Origin: Pelagibacterales bacterium SAG-MED39
GTDB taxonomy: Bacteria > Pseudomonadota > Alphaproteobacteria > Pelagibacterales > Pelagibacteraceae
Reading direction: 5' to 3'
Length of the DNA: 64,000 nt
Assembly (NCBI GenBank): GCA_014653625.1
Contig: JACWEI010000002.1
Coordinates: 48,580-112,579, forward strand
Made by a program: the position numbers and the translations under genes
In this document: positions 16,383 through 25,134 of the stretch, one piece after another
Numbering within the stretch: position 1 is the first letter of the stretch
Layout of the letters: each line of letters begins with the position of its first letter
The notes under the pieces: generated by a model
What the model was told of the DNA's origin: nothing
What the model saw: only the letters and a program-made list of their open reading frames with translations
Databases searched by the model: none

Positions 16383-16779
16383 TAGATGATCTTAGTTTTT
16401 TAGCAATATTATCTAATAAAGCATTCAAATATTTTGTTTGAGAATCATCTATAAAAAAGTTTGACGCATCAAGATATTCTTTAATTATTATTTTCATAGA
16501 TAAATTTGGTTTATACAAAAACTCATAAGTAGCTGACTTTAAAATAACCTGAAATAATTTATCTAAATTATTTAAAGAAAATTTTTCACCTAAATTTTTG
16601 TCTAGTTCTTCAAGGATTATATCATTACGCTCTATCGTACCTGAAACAATATCTTTAATAAATTTTTTAAACCTATGTTTTGGATAGGTTAGTTCTTCAT
16701 CATTATTATAAAATTTACCATATAATTTTTGAATAATTATTACTCTAGGATTATTTTTAGGACTAAATGAGGTTTTCAT
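16375..16779 (-). CDS. nusB: Transcription antitermination protein NusB
   Basis: A 134-aa all-helical RNA-binding protein that with NusE/S10 binds boxA and supports rRNA antitermination. The pattern is NusB-like: an N-terminal helix NPRVIIIQKLYGKFYNN, a central LGEKFSLNNLDKLFQVILKSATYEFLY, and the last helices IIIKEYLDASNFF...TKYLNALLDNIAKKL. The motif IINEYVE-A--F of other species is seen as IIKEYLDASNFF, followed by the usual YVNGVLD-like YLNALLDNIA. The start overlaps ribH by 4 bp. Confidence 0.9.
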   Translation of the reverse strand: MKTSFSPKNNPRVIIIQKLYGKFYNNDEELTYPKHRFKKFIKDIVSGTIERNDIILEELDKNLGEKFSLNNLDKLFQVILKSATYEFLYKPNLSMKIIIKEYLDASNFFIDDSQTKYLNALLDNIAKKLRSSNA

Positions 16780-17168
16780 TTTTGTGATAAAACTGACAAA
16801 ACAGCATTAGCAGCTTCAGCACCCTTTTTTTTTCTAGCCTTTGCTTGCTTCATATTTAAGCAAGTTATTATACCATTACCAATTGGTTTTTTTGAATTGA
16901 TAGACATATTCATAATTGCATCTGTGGATGCTTGTGAAATAAAATCGAAATGTGGAGTTTGTCCTTTTATTACACAACCAAGCGCAATAAACCCGTCAAA
17001 TTTTTTTATATTTCTTGAGATTGTAACCGGAATTTCAAATACTCCGGGAACAGTTATGATTTTTACTTTTGAATTTTTAGGCAATAAATTTGTGGCACTT
17101 TTCAATAAACTACTTGATATGTCTTTATAATAATTAGCATTAACTATTAAAAATTTTTTATTCATCAA
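16776..17168 (-). CDS. ribH: 6,7-dimethyl-8-ribityllumazine synthase
   Basis: A 130-aa enzyme that condenses 5-amino-6-ribitylamino-uracil with dihydroxybutanone-phosphate in riboflavin synthesis. It shows IITVPGVFEIPVTISRNI, GFIALGCVIKGQTPHFDFIS with the catalytic His, and GNGIITCLNMKQAKAR. It is slightly shorter than the usual 140-160 aa, because the N-terminal strand is brief. It overlaps both ribBX and nusB by 4 bp, so it lies in a tightly coupled operon. Confidence 0.95.
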   Translation of the reverse strand: MMNKKFLIVNANYYKDISSSLLKSATNLLPKNSKVKIITVPGVFEIPVTISRNIKKFDGFIALGCVIKGQTPHFDFISQASTDAIMNMSINSKKPIGNGIITCLNMKQAKARKKKGAEAANAVLSVLSQK

Positions 17169-18265
17169 ATTAACTCTTGTTTAGTTATCTTTATATCATA
17201 ACCTTCTAAACCAATAACCTTTTTTGGTGATTTTGTTATTAATATCATTTTTTTAATTTTTAAATCTTTAATTATTTGAGCACCAATCCCATAATTTCTT
17301 ATTAATTTATCATTGCCTTTTTTATAAAAATCTTTGTTCTTATAATCTTTAAGAGTTTGTGTGACTGACTTAAGATTTATGTCTTTGATAAAAACCAAGA
17401 TACAATTATTGAATTTTTTAAAGTAATTTAAAGTTTTATTAAATGAATTGGGCAATTCTTGATTAATCAAATAATTATGTACTACGTTAGAAGAAATTAC
17501 TCTTACTCTTGGAATAGTACTTTTTTTGATATTTCCTTTTACCAAGGCAAAATGTTCTGATCCATCAAGTAAATTTTCATATATTTTAATCTTATAACTT
17601 TGATTTTTAACTTTAATATCAGAGGATTTTTTAAGTTTAATTAATTTTTCTTTTTTTAAACGATAAGAAATTAAATCTTCAATTTTTCCAATCTTTAATT
17701 TGTGTTTATTGGCAAAGTTAAATAGATCTTGACCTTTGGCCATTGTGCCATCTTCATTCATTATTTCACAGATTACTGCCGAGTTATTTTTTTTTGCTAA
17801 TTTAGATATATCAACAGAAGCCTCGGTGTGCCCTGCTCTAACAAGTACTCCACCATCTTTTGCTATTATCGGAAAAACATGACCTGGTGACACAATATCT
17901 TTTTTATCTACATTTTTTTTAGATGCAATTCTTATAGTTCTGGCTCGATCTTTTGCTGAAATACCTGTTGTAATTCCTTTTTTCGCTTCAATAGATATAG
18001 TAAAGGCTGTTTTATTTCTAGATTGATTTATTGGAGACATGAGTGATAAATTCAATCTCTTTGCTTGTAAACTATCCATGGCTAAACAGATTAACCCCCT
18101 GCCGAATTTAGCCATAAAATTAATATTCTTTGAATTTGTATCACTTGTTGAAATTACCAAATCTCCCTCATTTTCTCTCTTTTCATCATCGACTAAAATA
18201 AACATACCACCCTTTTTGGCAATTTTAATAATTGTTTCTATTGATGAATAATTATTTTTTAACAT
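17165..18265 (-). CDS. ribB: 3,4-dihydroxy-2-butanone-4-phosphate synthase fused to a degenerate GTP cyclohydrolase II-like domain
   Basis: A 366-aa bimodular protein. Residues ~1-205 are a complete RibB domain: GGMFILVDDEKRENEGDLV with the metal-binding acidic loop, KFGRGLICLAM, GHVFPIIAKDGGVLVRAGHTEASVDI and CEIMNEDGTMAKG. Residues ~220-366 align with RibA (ALVKGNI, later RNYGIGAQIIKDLKIKKMILIT) but lack the zinc-binding Cys cluster and the catalytic segment of GTP cyclohydrolase II. This matches the RibBX variant described in Proteobacteria, active as RibB only. GTP cyclohydrolase II must then be encoded elsewhere. It overlaps ribE by 14 bp. Confidence 0.92.
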   Translation of the reverse strand: MLKNNYSSIETIIKIAKKGGMFILVDDEKRENEGDLVISTSDTNSKNINFMAKFGRGLICLAMDSLQAKRLNLSLMSPINQSRNKTAFTISIEAKKGITTGISAKDRARTIRIASKKNVDKKDIVSPGHVFPIIAKDGGVLVRAGHTEASVDISKLAKKNNSAVICEIMNEDGTMAKGQDLFNFANKHKLKIGKIEDLISYRLKKEKLIKLKKSSDIKVKNQSYKIKIYENLLDGSEHFALVKGNIKKSTIPRVRVISSNVVHNYLINQELPNSFNKTLNYFKKFNNCILVFIKDINLKSVTQTLKDYKNKDFYKKGNDKLIRNYGIGAQIIKDLKIKKMILITKSPKKVIGLEGYDIKITKQELI

Positions 18266-18845
18266 TGAAAAAATTTTTAACGTATTTTGAGAGAATATCT
18301 ATTTCTATATTTACAAGACTACCTTTTTTAACTTTTGACAAATTAGTCAATTTGAAAGTATGAGGTATTACCCAAATTTGAAAACCTTTTTTTGTTTTTT
18401 TAGAGATAGTTAGTGAAATTCCATTAATACATATTGATGCTTTTTCAATAATATTTTTTCTTTCTTTTAAATTAATTTCAAAGTCAAATATATAAGATTT
18501 ATCGACTTTTTTTACACTTAGAGTTCTACCAATTGTATCGATATGTCCCTGACATATATGGCCTGAAATCTTTTGACCATATTTTAGTGGTAGTTCTAGA
18601 TTTATTACATCATTGATATTTAGATACTTAAATTTTGATCGTTTAACAGTTTCGTTAGAAAGATAGAATTCCATAATCTTATTTTGAATTTTTATTAATG
18701 TTAAACAAACGCCATCGCATGCAATAGAAACTCCAATATCTTTCGAATTCAATTTGAGGTTTGATTTGACAAAAATATTAATACCTTTTGATCTTTTAGA
18801 TATTTTTTTAATAAAACCTTTATTAAATATAATTCCGTTAAACAT
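18252..18845 (-). CDS. ribE: Riboflavin synthase (alpha chain)
   Basis: A 197-aa enzyme that dismutates two lumazine molecules to riboflavin. It has two tandem lumazine-binding beta barrels: the start MFNGIIFNKGFIKKISK with GVSIACDGVCLTL, and the repeat GHICQGHIDTIGRTLSV with ICINGISLTI. The C-terminal helix VNIEIDILSKYVKNFF is the trimer-forming segment. The usual MFTG start is MFNG here. It lies between ribD (1 bp upstream) and ribBX (14-bp overlap). Confidence 0.95.
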   Translation of the reverse strand: MFNGIIFNKGFIKKISKRSKGINIFVKSNLKLNSKDIGVSIACDGVCLTLIKIQNKIMEFYLSNETVKRSKFKYLNINDVINLELPLKYGQKISGHICQGHIDTIGRTLSVKKVDKSYIFDFEINLKERKNIIEKASICINGISLTISKKTKKGFQIWVIPHTFKLTNLSKVKKGSLVNIEIDILSKYVKNFFNVKK

Positions 18846-18846
18846 T

Positions 18847-19953
18847 TTATCTTTTATAGATTGTAATATTATCTTTGGCTAGTTTAGATGTAATTTTAGA
18901 TACCTTTTTATATTTTTCATTTAAAATTCCAAATGAAGTAAACCCCTGATTTATTTTAGTTATTCTTAAAATTTTAGGACTTTCAAATAAATAGAATGTA
19001 TCGATAAGTCTATTTTTTATTAGGTTCTTTGATATTTTATCACCACCTTCAACAAGTAAAGTTCTTGTACCTAAAGCATACAACTTTTTAAGGACTATCT
19101 TTAAGTCCAGTAATCCTTCATTATTTAATTTTGTTTTAATCAAAGCTATTCTTTTTTTTTTTAAAATTTTATTCTTTGCAATATTTGATGAATTATAAAA
19201 AATAATTGTATTATCCTTATTTGCTGATTTAAAAATATAGCTATTTAATTTGATATCTAAATTCTTATCTAAAATTATTCTTTTTGGCGAAAAATTCTCA
19301 TAACCTTTTAATCTGCAAGTCAACTTTGGATTATCTATATTAAGGGTTTTACTTGAAATCATTATTGAGTCATTTTTATAACGTAAATAATGAGTAATCT
19401 TATCTGAATTATTATCAGTTATTCTTTTAGTTCCTTTGCTATAAATCAATTTATTTTTTGAAACTGCAATTTTAGCTGTAACATAAGGTAATTTACTAGT
19501 TCGATTCTTAATATATGAATCGTAAAGATCTTTTGCATCTTTTTTTAAAAGACCTCTCTTAACTCTAATTTTTTTATTTGATAAAATCTTTAAACTTTTT
19601 CCTTTAACTCTCTTATCTATATCCTCCATTGAATAAATTAATTCACTAATACCACTTTTAATTATATTTTTTGTACAAGGTGGAGTCTTTCCGTAGTGAT
19701 TACAAGGTTCAAGGGTTACATACATTGTTGAACCTTTTAATTCTTCAAATGAGTTTTTTATTGCAATATATTCAGCATGTGGTCTTCCATTAAAGCCTGT
19801 TTGTCCGATAGATATGATTTTATTATTTTTAACAATCAAACAACCAACTGAAGGATTTTCACCAGTTAACCCTTTTCGAGCGCTTGCAAGATCTAAAGCA
19901 AGTCTCATATAATTTTTATCTTGAGATGTGAATTTATCTTTTTTTGAAGACAT
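18847..19953 (-). CDS. ribD: Bifunctional riboflavin biosynthesis deaminase/reductase
   Basis: A 368-aa two-domain enzyme for the second and third steps of riboflavin synthesis. The N-terminal deaminase (~1-145) has the zinc ligands in [10 protein letters not shown] (H-A-E) and [14 protein letters not shown]. The C-terminal reductase (~150-368) has [32 protein letters not shown] and [14 protein letters not shown]. The start overlaps the nrdR end by 20 bp; nrdR-ribD adjacency is common in alphaproteobacteria. The last 40 residues are divergent. Confidence 0.95.
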   Translation of the reverse strand: MSSKKDKFTSQDKNYMRLALDLASARKGLTGENPSVGCLIVKNNKIISIGQTGFNGRPHAEYIAIKNSFEELKGSTMYVTLEPCNHYGKTPPCTKNIIKSGISELIYSMEDIDKRVKGKSLKILSNKKIRVKRGLLKKDAKDLYDSYIKNRTSKLPYVTAKIAVSKNKLIYSKGTKRITDNNSDKITHYLRYKNDSIMISSKTLNIDNPKLTCRLKGYENFSPKRIILDKNLDIKLNSYIFKSANKDNTIIFYNSSNIAKNKILKKKRIALIKTKLNNEGLLDLKIVLKKLYALGTRTLLVEGGDKISKNLIKNRLIDTFYLFESPKILRITKINQGFTSFGILNEKYKKVSKITSKLAKDNITIYKR

Positions 19954-20392
19954 CTATTTTGTCCACAAATTGTACAAAATCTTTTTCTTCCCTAAAGTTT
20001 CTATAAACTGAGGCAAATCTAACATATGCGACCGGATCAAGTTCTTTAAGGCCTTCCATAACCATTGTGCCAATAGTATTTGTTGAAATCTCATTTTGCC
20101 CAAGTTCCTCTAAGGCTCTTGCGACTTTACTTATAAATTTTTCAACTGTTTCAGTATCCAAAGGTCTTTTTTTAAGTGCTATGTAAATTGATTTTGCAAG
20201 TTTATCTCTGTCAAACGATGATTTTCTTCCATTTTTTTTTACAACCATTAATTCTCTATATTGAATCCTTTCAAAGGTAGTGAATCTTTCTCCACATGCA
20301 CAAAGTCTTCTTCTTCGAATAGCTGTGCCATCTTCAGTGGGACGCGAATCTACAACTGAAGTTTCTCCTTTTTTTTCACAGGGACAGATCAT
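19934..20392 (-). CDS. nrdR: Transcriptional repressor NrdR with shortened zinc knuckles
   Basis: A 152-aa repressor of ribonucleotide reductase genes: an N-terminal zinc ribbon, then an ATP-cone ([27 protein letters not shown]...). The region [20 protein letters not shown] and [14 protein letters not shown] is diagnostic. Both zinc knuckles are one residue short: the first is CPC (residues 3-5) and the second CAC, where other NrdR proteins have CxxC. I checked the codons: TGT CCC TGT and TGT GCA TGT. Whether it still binds zinc as usual is open. The start overlaps glyA by 4 bp. Confidence 0.95.
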   Translation of the reverse strand: MICPCEKKGETSVVDSRPTEDGTAIRRRRLCACGERFTTFERIQYRELMVVKKNGRKSSFDRDKLAKSIYIALKKRPLDTETVEKFISKVARALEELGQNEISTNTIGTMVMEGLKELDPVAYVRFASVYRNFREEKDFVQFVDKIDVFKKR

Positions 20393-21702
20393 TTATTTAA
20401 GTTTTTATAAATTGGAAAATTAGAACACAAGCTAATAACATCACCTCTAACTTGATTTTCTACTTTGCTGTTATCACTAGGATTTTCAGATAATCCTTTT
20501 ATTACTCTAGTTATTAATTCACCAACTTTTTCAAATTCCTTTAATCCAAAACCTCTAGTTGTAGCTGCTTGAGATCCTAATCTTATTCCTGAAGTAATCA
20601 TAGGTTTTTCTGTATCAAATGGTATTCCGTTCTTATTGCAAGTAATATTAGCTCTACATAAACTCTCTGCAGCTAAATTTCCTTTCACATTAAAAGGTCT
20701 CAAGTCAACCAACATTAAATGTGTATCAGTTCCACTTGAATAAATCTTAAAACCATTATTCTTTAAAGTTTCAGCTAATATTTTTGCATTTGCTAAAACG
20801 TTTTTAATGTAAGTTTGAAATTCAGGTTTTAGTGCCTCTAAAAAACCAGCAGCCTTTGCAGCAATAATATGCATTAGTGGTCCACCTTGATACCCAGGAA
20901 AAACTGCTGTATCAAATTTTTTACCTAAGTCTAAATCATTTGATAAAATTATTCCACCTCTTGCACTTCTAAAAACTTTATGTGTGGTTGAAGTAACTAC
21001 ATGAGCATAGTCACATGGGTTTGGATAACCTTTTCCAGCAACTAAACCAGAGAAATGCGCCATATCAACCATTAAATATGCTCCAACTTTATCGGCTATT
21101 TGTCGGAATCTTTTAAAGTCAATTACTCTTGAATAAGCACTACCACCTGCAATAATTAGCTTTGGTTTATGTTCCAATGCTAATTTTTCAACATTATCAT
21201 AATCTATAAGTTCAGATTTTTTATCTACATCATAACTTATTGCATTAAACCATTTTCCTGACATAGAAATTTTTAGCCCATGAGTGATATGTCCACCTGA
21301 ATTTAAGCTCATACCCATAAAAGTGTCATTAGGTTTTAGTAAAGCGAGAAACACTGCTCCATTTGCCTGGGCACCAGAATGAGGTTGTACATTTGCATAT
21401 TTACAATTGAAAAGTTTTTTTATTCTTTCAAGTGCTAATTGTTCTGCTACGTCAACGTGTTCACATCCGTTATAATATCTTTTACCAGGATAACCTTCTG
21501 CATATTTATTTGTTAGAATAGAACCTTGCGCTTCTAAAACAGCTTGAGAAACTATATTTTCTGATGCAATAAGTTCTATATGATTTTGCTGTCTTATCAG
21601 CTCATCATTAATTGCTTTAAATAGATCTGGATCTGTTTTCGAAAGACTTTTTTCAAAAAAATCTTCGTAACTTGGATTTAAATATTTTTTTTCACTAGAC
21701 AT
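20389..21702 (-). CDS. glyA: Serine hydroxymethyltransferase
   Basis: A 437-aa PLP enzyme interconverting serine and glycine with tetrahydrofolate, the main source of one-carbon units. Visible: [56 protein letters not shown], the PLP-lysine segment [16 protein letters not shown], and [17 protein letters not shown]. The length is a little over the usual ~420-430. It sits 6 bp after rpiB. It connects to the sarcosine oxidase genes of this window, which also yield methylene-tetrahydrofolate and glycine. Confidence 0.98.
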   Translation of the reverse strand: MSSEKKYLNPSYEDFFEKSLSKTDPDLFKAINDELIRQQNHIELIASENIVSQAVLEAQGSILTNKYAEGYPGKRYYNGCEHVDVAEQLALERIKKLFNCKYANVQPHSGAQANGAVFLALLKPNDTFMGMSLNSGGHITHGLKISMSGKWFNAISYDVDKKSELIDYDNVEKLALEHKPKLIIAGGSAYSRVIDFKRFRQIADKVGAYLMVDMAHFSGLVAGKGYPNPCDYAHVVTSTTHKVFRSARGGIILSNDLDLGKKFDTAVFPGYQGGPLMHIIAAKAAGFLEALKPEFQTYIKNVLANAKILAETLKNNGFKIYSSGTDTHLMLVDLRPFNVKGNLAAESLCRANITCNKNGIPFDTEKPMITSGIRLGSQAATTRGFGLKEFEKVGELITRVIKGLSENPSDNSKVENQVRGDVISLCSNFPIYKNLNK

Positions 21703-21708
21703 AATTTT

Positions 21709-22134
21709 TTAAATTTTTCTTACTCTTTTTTTGTGTCTACCGCCCTCAAATTTTGTATTTATAAAAACTTCTATACATTTAAAAGCAGTTTTTTTTTTTG
21801 TTAATCTAGAGCCTAATGTAATAATATTTGCGTTGTTATGCAATCTAGATAATTTTGTATTTTTTATAGAATAACACACTGCAGCCCTAATTTTTTTGTG
21901 CCTATTTGCAGCCATAGACATCCCCATACCTGAGCCACAAACTAAAATCCCTATATTAGAAGTATTATTACTCACTTTTTTACAAAGTTTATGTGCATAA
22001 TCTGGATAATTCACTGGTAACTTAGAACTTTTTGTTCCCAAATCTTTAAATTTATACTTTTTAGAAAATCTTTTTTTAATATTTTCTTTTAAATTATATC
22101 CCGCATGATCTGATGAAATAAATATTGTTTTCAA
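21709..22134 (-). CDS. rpiB: Ribose-5-phosphate isomerase B
   Basis: A 141-aa sugar-phosphate isomerase (RpiB/LacAB family) of the pentose-phosphate pathway. It has IFISSDHAGYNLKENIKKRF, VNYPDYAHKLCKKV, GILVCGSGMGMSMAANRHKKIRAAVC with the catalytic Cys, and LHNNANIITLGSRL. The rpiB-glyA-nrdR-ribD order is standard for alphaproteobacteria. Its ribose/ribulose-5-phosphate interconversion also supplies the RibB substrate of the same operon. Confidence 0.95.
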   Translation of the reverse strand: MKTIFISSDHAGYNLKENIKKRFSKKYKFKDLGTKSSKLPVNYPDYAHKLCKKVSNNTSNIGILVCGSGMGMSMAANRHKKIRAAVCYSIKNTKLSRLHNNANIITLGSRLTKKKTAFKCIEVFINTKFEGGRHKKRVRKI

Positions 22135-22135
22135 A

Positions 22136-22726
22136 TTAATTAAATTTATGATCTAAAACACAAGCAACCAAATGAACTCTATTTTCTTCACCACCATTAA
22201 AGGCGTTGTGATATTTAGTGTTATTTGTGATCCAAACAGAACCATCTGCTGGTAAATGTTTTGCTACATTATCTATAACCATAATTGATCCAGGATTTGT
22301 AATTATTGGTATATGTAATCTAGGTTCAGGATCTCTATGCCAACTTAAAGTGCTTCTGGGCTGTTTTAATAAAATCCTAACACGTCCTAATTTGTATCTG
22401 GATGATAAAATATCAAAAACTTTCTTAAAGTAAGTATTTTTATATTCTTCAATAAATTCCGAATAAGCTTCCTCCTTTATCTTTTCATCTCTAATTACTT
22501 CTTTCCCTGAACCATCAGGTTTGGTCCAAAAAATACCTCTAGCTTTATGACCTTTCACAGAGTCTGGATCTCCAGGAATTTGAGTCAAAGATATTGCCCC
22601 AAAGTTTGAGACCCCCTCGGGCCCACTAAAGTCTTTTATTTTAAGTACATCTTTATAAGCTTTTTGAAGTTCATTGATATTGAACTTAATATCTTGTTTT
22701 TGAAAATCGTTAAAATTTAAATCCAT
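22136..22726 (-). CDS. Aspartyl/asparaginyl beta-hydroxylase-family 2OG-Fe(II) oxygenase
   Basis: A 196-aa protein with a double-stranded beta-helix oxygenase pattern: iron ligands in LSWHRDPEPRLHIPI (H-x-D plus an Arg) and a distal His in YHNAFNGGEENRVHLVACVL, where the Arg would grip 2-oxoglutarate. This fits the Asp/Asn hydroxylase family (Asp_Arg_Hydrox), which hydroxylates protein or free amino acids. Substrate is unknown. It is the first gene of the rpiB-glyA-nrdR-rib operon, 1 bp from rpiB, an unusual place for an oxygenase. There is no signal peptide, so it is probably cytosolic. Confidence 0.8.
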   Translation of the reverse strand: MDLNFNDFQKQDIKFNINELQKAYKDVLKIKDFSGPEGVSNFGAISLTQIPGDPDSVKGHKARGIFWTKPDGSGKEVIRDEKIKEEAYSEFIEEYKNTYFKKVFDILSSRYKLGRVRILLKQPRSTLSWHRDPEPRLHIPIITNPGSIMVIDNVAKHLPADGSVWITNNTKYHNAFNGGEENRVHLVACVLDHKFN

Positions 22727-22798
22727 ATGATTGTTTAATATCCTTTTTGAGTTATATTTGTATATAACATTTGTCGCATATTATAAATATATTTAAAG

Positions 22799-23788
22799 AT
22801 GATTACAGGAAAATTTCCAAGCTTGAGACTTAGACGCAATCGCAAAAACGATTGGTCTAGAAGGTTAGTTGAAGAAAATAACCTTACATCTAATGATTTT
22901 ATACTACCGATTTTTCTTATTGAGGGAAAAAATAAGAAACAAGCGATTCAAACAATGCCTGATGTTTATAGATATACTCTAGATAAAATATTTTATGTTA
23001 TTGATGGAGCTTTAAAAAAAGGTTTACCTATGGTTGCTTTATTTCCATATACAGAAAAAAATAAAAAAAATGCACTAGGAACTGAGTCATTAAATGAAGA
23101 TAATTTGATTTGTAAAGCAATACAATTAATAAAAAAAAAATATAAAAATGAAATTGGTATAATGTGTGATGTCGCACTTGACCCTTATACTTCACATGGT
23201 CATGATGGATTGTTAAAATCGAAATATGTTTTAAATGATGAAACAATTGAAGTTTTGATTAATCAATCATTACTACAAGCCCAAATGGGATGTGATGTAT
23301 TGGCTCCTTCCGATATGATGGATGGCAGAATAGGTAAAATTAGAAAATCTCTTGACAAGAATGGATTTGCGATGACACAAATTTTATCTTATGCAGTAAA
23401 ATATGCTTCAGGTTTTTATGGACCATTTAGAGATGCTGTAGGATCAAAAGGACTTTTAAAGAGTGATAAAAAAAATTACCAAATGGATTTTAGAAATAAA
23501 AGTGAAGCTTTAAGAGAAGTTTCAATGGACATCAAAGAAGGTGCTGATATGGTGATGGTTAAACCAGGACTACCTTATCTAGATATAATAAGTTTAATAA
23601 AGGAAAATTTTAAGATACCAGTAATGGCTTATCAGGTATCAGGTGAATACAGCCTTATAAGTAATGGAGTCAAAAAAGGTTTTGTAAGTAAGGATATTAT
23701 TTTAGAAAGTTTAATAGCTTTTAAGAGAGCTGGAGCAAACGCAATAATTAGTTATTACGCCGACAGAATTGACAAGATAATAAAATAA
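22799..23788 (+). CDS. hemB: Porphobilinogen synthase (delta-aminolevulinic acid dehydratase)
   Basis: A 329-aa enzyme that condenses two 5-aminolevulinates into porphobilinogen for heme synthesis. It has RLRRNRKNDWSRRLVEEN near the start, GIMCDVALDPYTSHGHDGLL (no Cys-rich zinc site, so the Mg-type as in most alphaproteobacteria), the Schiff-base lysines in YGPFRDAVGS and MVMVKPGLPYLDII, and MAYQVSGEYSLI. It is transcribed alone, divergent from the glyA operon across 72 bp, and its stop abuts the recO stop. Heme made here feeds CtaA. Confidence 0.97.
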   Translation: MITGKFPSLRLRRNRKNDWSRRLVEENNLTSNDFILPIFLIEGKNKKQAIQTMPDVYRYTLDKIFYVIDGALKKGLPMVALFPYTEKNKKNALGTESLNEDNLICKAIQLIKKKYKNEIGIMCDVALDPYTSHGHDGLLKSKYVLNDETIEVLINQSLLQAQMGCDVLAPSDMMDGRIGKIRKSLDKNGFAMTQILSYAVKYASGFYGPFRDAVGSKGLLKSDKKNYQMDFRNKSEALREVSMDIKEGADMVMVKPGLPYLDIISLIKENFKIPVMAYQVSGEYSLISNGVKKGFVSKDIILESLIAFKRAGANAIISYYADRIDKIIK

Positions 23789-24469
23789 TTATTTTAAACT
23801 ATTAATAAATTGTAATCTACCAATTGGATGTGATAAATTATTTGGGCTTAATATAGTTTTTTCTAAATAATCACCAATTAATTTAAGACCACTTAACAAG
23901 GTTTTAATATCTTCAGAATTTTCATTCCTATCAACTAAAAAATTTGGAACTATTTTTTTATCATTTAAAGACTTTGAGATATATTGTAATTGATTACCAA
24001 TTAATTTTTTATCAACAAGGTCTTTTAGTACCAGATCATAACCAAGAGCTTTGAGCAGTTCAAGTTCCCAAAAAATATACTTTTTAATCCAAAAATTAGA
24101 TTGTAAAATTTGAAAAAAATTTTCAATTAGTCCATAAATATTTTGATTTTTTTGAGACTCAGCGGTTAACAATTTAATAAGACTCATGGCAGAAGTAATG
24201 CATGTTAATTTTTGTTCATTATCAAAATATAATGGCGAAAGAGCTTCTTCAATTTCAACTTTAAAAAAACCAAACCTGTTTTCTGATTTAGATTGATAAT
24301 TTACATAAATCCTATTACCTATTTGTAAATAATTTTTTATCTTTCTTGAAGTTCCTCCAAAAATTATTCCAGATACTTTTCCATGATTTTTTGTAAATAC
24401 TTCAGATATCAAGGAATTTTCACTGTATCTATTTTTAGAGAGTAAAAATCCTACATCATCCCAAATCAT
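23789..24469 (-). CDS. recO: DNA repair protein RecO
   Basis: A 226-aa recombination mediator that loads RecA in the RecFOR path. It has the N-terminal OB fold MIWDDVGFLLSKNRYSENSLISEVFTKNHGKVSGIIFGG and the helical middle with FWELELLKALGYDL, a RecO hallmark. The usual zinc-finger cysteines of the C-terminal part are not seen; many alphaproteobacterial RecO proteins also lack a full set. It is 2 bp after rnc; the era gene that normally lies between rnc and recO is absent. It ends the long dapA-recO operon. Confidence 0.9.
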   Translation of the reverse strand: MIWDDVGFLLSKNRYSENSLISEVFTKNHGKVSGIIFGGTSRKIKNYLQIGNRIYVNYQSKSENRFGFFKVEIEEALSPLYFDNEQKLTCITSAMSLIKLLTAESQKNQNIYGLIENFFQILQSNFWIKKYIFWELELLKALGYDLVLKDLVDKKLIGNQLQYISKSLNDKKIVPNFLVDRNENSEDIKTLLSGLKLIGDYLEKTILSPNNLSHPIGRLQFINSLK

Positions 24470-24471
24470 AT

Positions 24472-25134
24472 TTATCTAATATTTTTCAAACAGACTGATG
24501 CAGCATTTTGTTCAGCCTCTTTTTTTGATTTACCATTTGAGATAAAAAATTTAGTATTATCTAGTTTTACAGCAACCTTAAACAATGGTTTATGCCTAGG
24601 TCCAGTATTTGAGATAAGTTTATAAGTTGGCAACTTTTTGAATTTTTTAAGAGAGAATTCTTGTAATTCAGTTTTTGCATCAATCTTAGTGATGACACTT
24701 TCTTTTATATGCTCAGACCACAAATCTAATATTATTTTTTCAGCGACTATAAAACCCCTGTCTAAATAAATTGCACCTAGTAAGGCTTCACAACTATCTG
24801 CAAGAACTTTATCCTCGATAATTTTTAGTCTACTAGATAAGTTAAATGTTAAAATAAATCTTTGTAATTTAAGATTATTTGCAATCTCAACACAAGTTTT
24901 CCTATTTACAAGTGAAGCAAATTTTTTATCTAAAATTCCTTCTTTCTCATCAGGATAAATTTCCAAAAGTTTCTTTGCTATTACCAAACCTAAAACACGG
25001 TCTCCTAAAAATTCAATTTTTTCATTATTTTTTTCTTTATCATAACTTTTATGAGTTAAAGACTTAATCAAGAGTTCTTTATTTTTAAATCTAGTTTTAA
25101 TTCTTTTTTCTAATATTTGATAATCAATTTTCAT
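24472..25134 (-). CDS. rnc: Ribonuclease III
   Basis: A 220-aa double-strand-specific endoribonuclease that processes rRNA precursors. The catalytic signature IEFLGDRVLGLVIAKKL (residues ~40-56) and a second acidic site in LADSCEALLGAIYLD are intact. A C-terminal dsRNA-binding domain follows (TELQEFSLKKFKKLPTYKLI ... SKKEAEQNAASVCLKNI). The start codon overlaps the lepB stop by 1 bp. Confidence 0.96.
   Translation of the reverse strand: MKIDYQILEKRIKTRFKNKELLIKSLTHKSYDKEKNNEKIEFLGDRVLGLVIAKKLLEIYPDEKEGILDKKFASLVNRKTCVEIANNLKLQRFILTFNLSSRLKIIEDKVLADSCEALLGAIYLDRGFIVAEKIILDLWSEHIKESVITKIDAKTELQEFSLKKFKKLPTYKLISNTGPRHKPLFKVAVKLDNTKFFISNGKSKKEAEQNAASVCLKNIR

Noticed and set aside
17866-17875. 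TTATCGGAAA, identical to one palindrome arm
   Set aside because: Single arm only, within the ribB coding frame and with no partner arm; best taken as chance.
23780-23800. AAAATAATTATTTT palindrome at the hemB/recO junction
   Set aside because: Formed by the two facing stop codons and AT-rich flanks; no GC stem, so no good terminator.
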